Source: ASV31 sp965229765 (lineage in GTDB: Bacteria; Pseudomonadota; Alphaproteobacteria; Rhodobacterales; Rhodobacteraceae). Taken from it: a DNA stretch of 64,000 nt. Below, piece by piece: positions 61,086 to 64,000 of the stretch (position 1 is its first letter; each line of letters begins with the position of its first letter). The position numbers and the translations under genes are program-made. The stretch spans positions 1,488,001 to 1,552,000 of the forward strand of contig CBDDJT010000004.1 in NCBI GenBank assembly GCA_965229765.1, given 5' to 3'. The notes below the pieces were generated by a model. It saw only the letters and a list, made by a program, of their open reading frames with translations. It ran no database searches and was not told the origin of the DNA.

Positions 61086-61418
61086 GTCAGTGTCCCTCTG
61101 TTCTCATGTTCGTTTCAGTCCACCTCTGCGGCTGGGTGTTTGTCCCGTGTCCGCTTCGGATGACCACAATAAGCCCCCAGAATCGGGCGAGACTTTGGCG
61201 CGTTTCGCGCAATTTTGGATTGAGTGAATTTTTTACCCCCAAAAGGGGTCAAGGCACTGAAAGAAATGGTAATCTTTTTTCAACTAAAGTTTATTCACCG
61301 TGGAATCGGGGGTCCAGGCATCCGAATCCGAGCATTCTTGTGGCCAAGATGACCCCGATTTGCGAAACTTAACCCGGGGTTTTCAGGTTCCCCGACAAAG
61401 CAGAGGCAGAGCAGCCCG
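61086..61418. promoter_or_regulatory. 333-bp divergent region upstream of flp and the lytic transglycosylase
   Basis: The most AT-rich stretch of this end of the window. It contains an ACCCC/GGGGT hairpin with an adenine-rich loop (61235-61249), a GCGCG/CGCGC stem near 61199-61210, A/T tracts at 61228-61290 and a TTAACC element near 61370. It must hold the flp promoter and probably that of the transglycosylase gene. I cannot assign exact -35/-10 boxes. Confidence 0.5.
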
Positions 61419-62249
61419 GTGTCCCTGAGTCATGTCATGGCGTTGACCGTGGCGGTTTCGGCAGGCGCAAGCGCGCTGGCCGAAGACGCGCCGCCGCCCT
61501 TTGCCGAGTTCACCTTCAAGCGCGTGGGCCTGCCCGAGGCGGGCGCACCACGCATCCGCGTTCAGATCGAGCCTGGGTTCGATCCGTTCGCATCCCCGGT
61601 TGCGCCAGATGACGCGCCCGCCGCTTCGGACGCGGCGGACGCCCCGGCAGAGGCCTATGGCTGGTACTGGGACGCGGTGTCGCCCGATCTGTCGGCGGCG
61701 GGCTCGGGCCGCCTTGCGGTGGCGCTTGCCCCGCTGGAGGCCACGTCGAGCGAAATGCCGGTGCCTGTGCCCTCGGTCCAGCTGTTGTCGACGATCGCGG
61801 CGGCGCATGGCCGCGACATCCTGCTGTCCACTGTCGGCACATCGGTCTCGCCGGCGCTGGTGCTGGCGGTGATCGCCGTAGAATCGGCGGGGCGGGCCGA
61901 AGCGGTAAGCGGCGCGGGCGCTGCGGGGCTGATGCAGCTTATGCCCGATACCGCCGACCGCTTCGGGGTCGAGGATCGCACCGACCCCGTCCAGAGCATC
62001 CGGGGCGGCGTGGCCTATCTGGACTGGCTGATGGGAACCTTCCAGCGTGACCCGGTGATCGTGCTGGCGGCCTACAATGCCGGTGAGGGCGCGGTGCGCA
62101 GCCATTCCGGCGTGCCGCCCTATACCGAGACGCGCGGCTACGTGCCCAAGGTGCTGGCGGCGTGGCAGGTGGCGCGGGGGCTGTGCCTGACGCCGCCGCA
62201 GCTTATCAGCGACGGCTGTGTCTTTGTCACAATGGCAGAGCGGGGCTAG
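61419..62249 (+). CDS. Lytic transglycosylase, SLT-domain protein
   Basis: A 276-residue secreted muramidase-like enzyme. A signal peptide (VMALTVAVSAGASALA) precedes a Pro/Ala-rich linker of about 80 residues, and the C-terminal SLT domain carries the catalytic Glu in VIAVESAGRAEAVSGAGAAG, then LMQLMPDTADRFGV, and AAYNAGEGAVRSHSGVPPY. It cleaves peptidoglycan glycan strands with 1,6-anhydro ends. GTG 61419 or ATG 61437 may be the start. Divergent to the flp operon, it may open the wall for pilus assembly. Confidence 0.88.
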   Translation: MSLSHVMALTVAVSAGASALAEDAPPPFAEFTFKRVGLPEAGAPRIRVQIEPGFDPFASPVAPDDAPAASDAADAPAEAYGWYWDAVSPDLSAAGSGRLAVALAPLEATSSEMPVPVPSVQLLSTIAAAHGRDILLSTVGTSVSPALVLAVIAVESAGRAEAVSGAGAAGLMQLMPDTADRFGVEDRTDPVQSIRGGVAYLDWLMGTFQRDPVIVLAAYNAGEGAVRSHSGVPPYTETRGYVPKVLAAWQVARGLCLTPPQLISDGCVFVTMAERG

Positions 62250-62255
62250 GGCGGT

Positions 62256-62546
62256 TCAGACGCTGAAGACGTCCGCCCATTCCGGGTGGCGCGCCCGCCA
62301 GCCGTTGACGAAAGGGCAGAGCGGCATGATGCGGAACCCTTCGGCGCGGGCGTCGGACACCAGCCGTTCCACCAGACGCGAGGCGGCCCCGGTGCCCCGA
62401 AGGGCATCGGGAACGCCGGTGTGATCGGCGATCACGAGGCTGGGCGAGGCGATGGAGTAGGTCAGGTCGGCCTCGGCCCCGTTCACGCGCAGGACATAGC
62501 GGCCCTTGGACCCCTCGACCTGACGCGTGATGCCGGTGTCAGCCAA
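62256..62546 (-). CDS. GNAT-like acetyltransferase, YjdJ type
   Basis: A 96-residue short GNAT-fold protein of the YjdJ/GNAT_acetyltr group. It has LVIADHTGVPDALRGTGAASRLVERLV for acetyl-CoA binding and FRIMPLCPFVNGWRARHPEW with the conserved Cys. The start is a TTG (62546) overlapping the scoB stop by 8 nt; no ATG fits. Function of the family is unknown. It lies 7 nt from the convergent transglycosylase stop. Confidence 0.8.
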   Translation of the reverse strand: MADTGITRQVEGSKGRYVLRVNGAEADLTYSIASPSLVIADHTGVPDALRGTGAASRLVERLVSDARAEGFRIMPLCPFVNGWRARHPEWADVFSV

Positions 62547-63168
62547 CGATGGTGGCCTCTGTGCTCGCGCGCAGTTCGTCCTCTGTCACGCCATCGGCGC
62601 ATTCGACGATCTTCAGCCCGCCCTCGACCACGTCGAGCACGCCGAGGTTGGTGATGATGCGGTCCACCACGCCGGTGCCGGTCAATGGCAGCGTGCAGCG
62701 CTTCAGCACCTTGGTTTCGCCGTGCTTGTTGGTGTGGTCCATGACCACCACCACGCGCTTGACACCCGCCACAAGGTCCATGGCGCCGCCCATGCCCTTG
62801 ATAAGCTTGCCGGGGATCATCCAGTTCGCGAGATCGCCGTTTTCGGCCACTTCCATCGCGCCAAGGATCGCCATGGCGATCTTGCCGCCGCGGATCATGC
62901 CGAAGGACTGCGCGCTGTCGAAATAGCTGGTGCGGGCCAGTTCGGTCACGGTCTGCTTGCCGGCGTTGATGAGGTCGGCGTCAACCTCGTCCTCGGTCGG
63001 GAAGGGGCCGATGCCCAGCATCCCGTTTTCCGATTGCAGCGTCACGTCGACGCCTTCGGGGATGTAGTTGGCCACCAGCGTCGGAATCCCGATGCCGAGG
63101 TTGACGTACATCCCGTCTTCAAGCTCTTGCGCCGCGCGGGCGGCCATCTGGTTACGGTCCCATGCCAT
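62539..63168 (-). CDS. scoB: 3-oxoacid CoA-transferase subunit B
   Basis: A 209-residue subunit of a succinyl-CoA:3-ketoacid CoA-transferase, used for acetoacetate breakdown. It has YVNLGIGIPTLVANYIPEG and the active-site region VTLQSENGMLGIGPFP, with the catalytic Glu in SENG, and KGMGGAMDLVAGVKRVVVVMDH. ATG 63168 lies 15 bp after the scoA stop. The two form one enzyme. Confidence 0.95.
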   Translation of the reverse strand: MAWDRNQMAARAAQELEDGMYVNLGIGIPTLVANYIPEGVDVTLQSENGMLGIGPFPTEDEVDADLINAGKQTVTELARTSYFDSAQSFGMIRGGKIAMAILGAMEVAENGDLANWMIPGKLIKGMGGAMDLVAGVKRVVVVMDHTNKHGETKVLKRCTLPLTGTGVVDRIITNLGVLDVVEGGLKIVECADGVTEDELRASTEATIVG

Positions 63169-63183
63169 CTGTCAGGTCCTCCT

Positions 63184-63879
<696 letters not shown>

Positions 63880-63959
63880 CCGCATTTCCCCTTGTCCGAT
63901 ATGACGCACCTTGTGCCGCCACCGCCCGGGGCTGTCAATTCCACCGGGTTCCAGCGCCG

Positions 63960-64000
63960 TCAGGACGCCTTGCGCTTTGTCGTGGTCTTGGCGGCGGTCT
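63960..64000 (-). CDS. 3' end of an unidentified gene (Lys/Thr-rich tail)
   Basis: On the minus strand the last 12 codons before a TGA read TAAKTTTKRKAS. This basic tail is typical of a C-terminus of a nucleic-acid- or polymer-binding protein, but there is not enough sequence to identify it. The gene continues beyond the window. Confidence 0.4.
   Translation of the reverse strand, partial: TAAKTTTKRKAS

Noticed and set aside
61360..61385. CtrA-type box (TTAACC) before the flp promoter region
   Set aside because: Only one half site is clear and the spacing to a second TTAA is wrong; left as a note inside the intergenic entry.

Overview
The window looks like a 64 kb piece of chromosome from an alphaproteobacterium of the order Rhodobacterales (Roseobacter/Rhodobacter type). 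It is GC-rich and gene-dense. Supporting features are a flp-tad operon with Asp-5 Flp prepilins, a DUF2842 gene directly after purA, a secG-pyrG pair, a Pro-rich TolA and a LuxI/LuxR module. I saw no rRNA, tRNA, CRISPR array, integrase or insertion sequence. The genus assignment is inference from gene style and order.

Region 1 (1-8.4 kb): the tail of mraY and all of murD are separated by a tight four-gene cassette (888-2891). The cassette holds a CesT-like protein, a predicted mono-ADP-ribosyltransferase effector (R-S-E class, ExE loop), a 60-residue protein and a second CesT-like chaperone. It is the most unusual thing in the window: a putative secreted toxin with its own chaperones inside the peptidoglycan gene cluster. 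After murD the expected ftsW/murG/murC run is absent. Instead come an alpha/beta hydrolase, a small membrane protein, glyA and NAD kinase.

Region 2 (8.4-23.5 kb): an M15-type peptidase, a secreted protein made of two near-identical repeats, and a catabolic block for amines. The block contains a class III aminotransferase, a DegT-type aminotransferase, a PuuB-like oxidase, two PuuA-like gamma-glutamylamine synthetases, a class I glutamine amidotransferase, and a complete polar-amino-acid-type ABC importer. Most of these genes overlap by 4 nt, which suggests coupled translation. A LysR regulator and a GFA-family protein lie inside the block.

Region 3 (23.5-34.7 kb): TerB-like and PhnD-like genes, then a quorum-sensing module. 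That module is an autoinducer-binding protein without a DNA-binding domain, divergent from a full LuxR-type regulator that is followed by a LuxI-type synthase. Housekeeping genes follow (pyrG, secG, purA, thiamine pyrophosphokinase), together with a 746-residue acidic low-complexity protein.

Region 4 (34.7-48.2 kb): one-carbon genes folD and fhs, a trans-aconitate-type methyltransferase, ftsH, tilS, and the whole Tol-Pal envelope system (ybgC-tolQRAB-pal-cpoB), read on the minus strand.

Region 5 (48.2-64 kb): a complete flp-tad pilus operon on the minus strand, from two flp genes through cpaB, cpaC, an OmpA-type lipoprotein, cpaE, cpaF, tadB, tadC, two TPR lipoproteins and a prepilin peptidase to an AAA ATPase. 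A lytic transglycosylase is divergent from it. Both subunits of a 3-oxoacid CoA-transferase close the window.

Non-coding structure: a dispersed 3'-end repeat occurs four times downstream of genes in constant orientation, and two copies are identical over 77 bp. Two sites carry triple 11-bp GTCGGC iterons. A family of perfect palindromes with a CTTGCAAG core keeps pairing while the arm sequence changes. Coordinates of starts were chosen from ribosome-binding sites and family length where the longest open frame was clearly too long.
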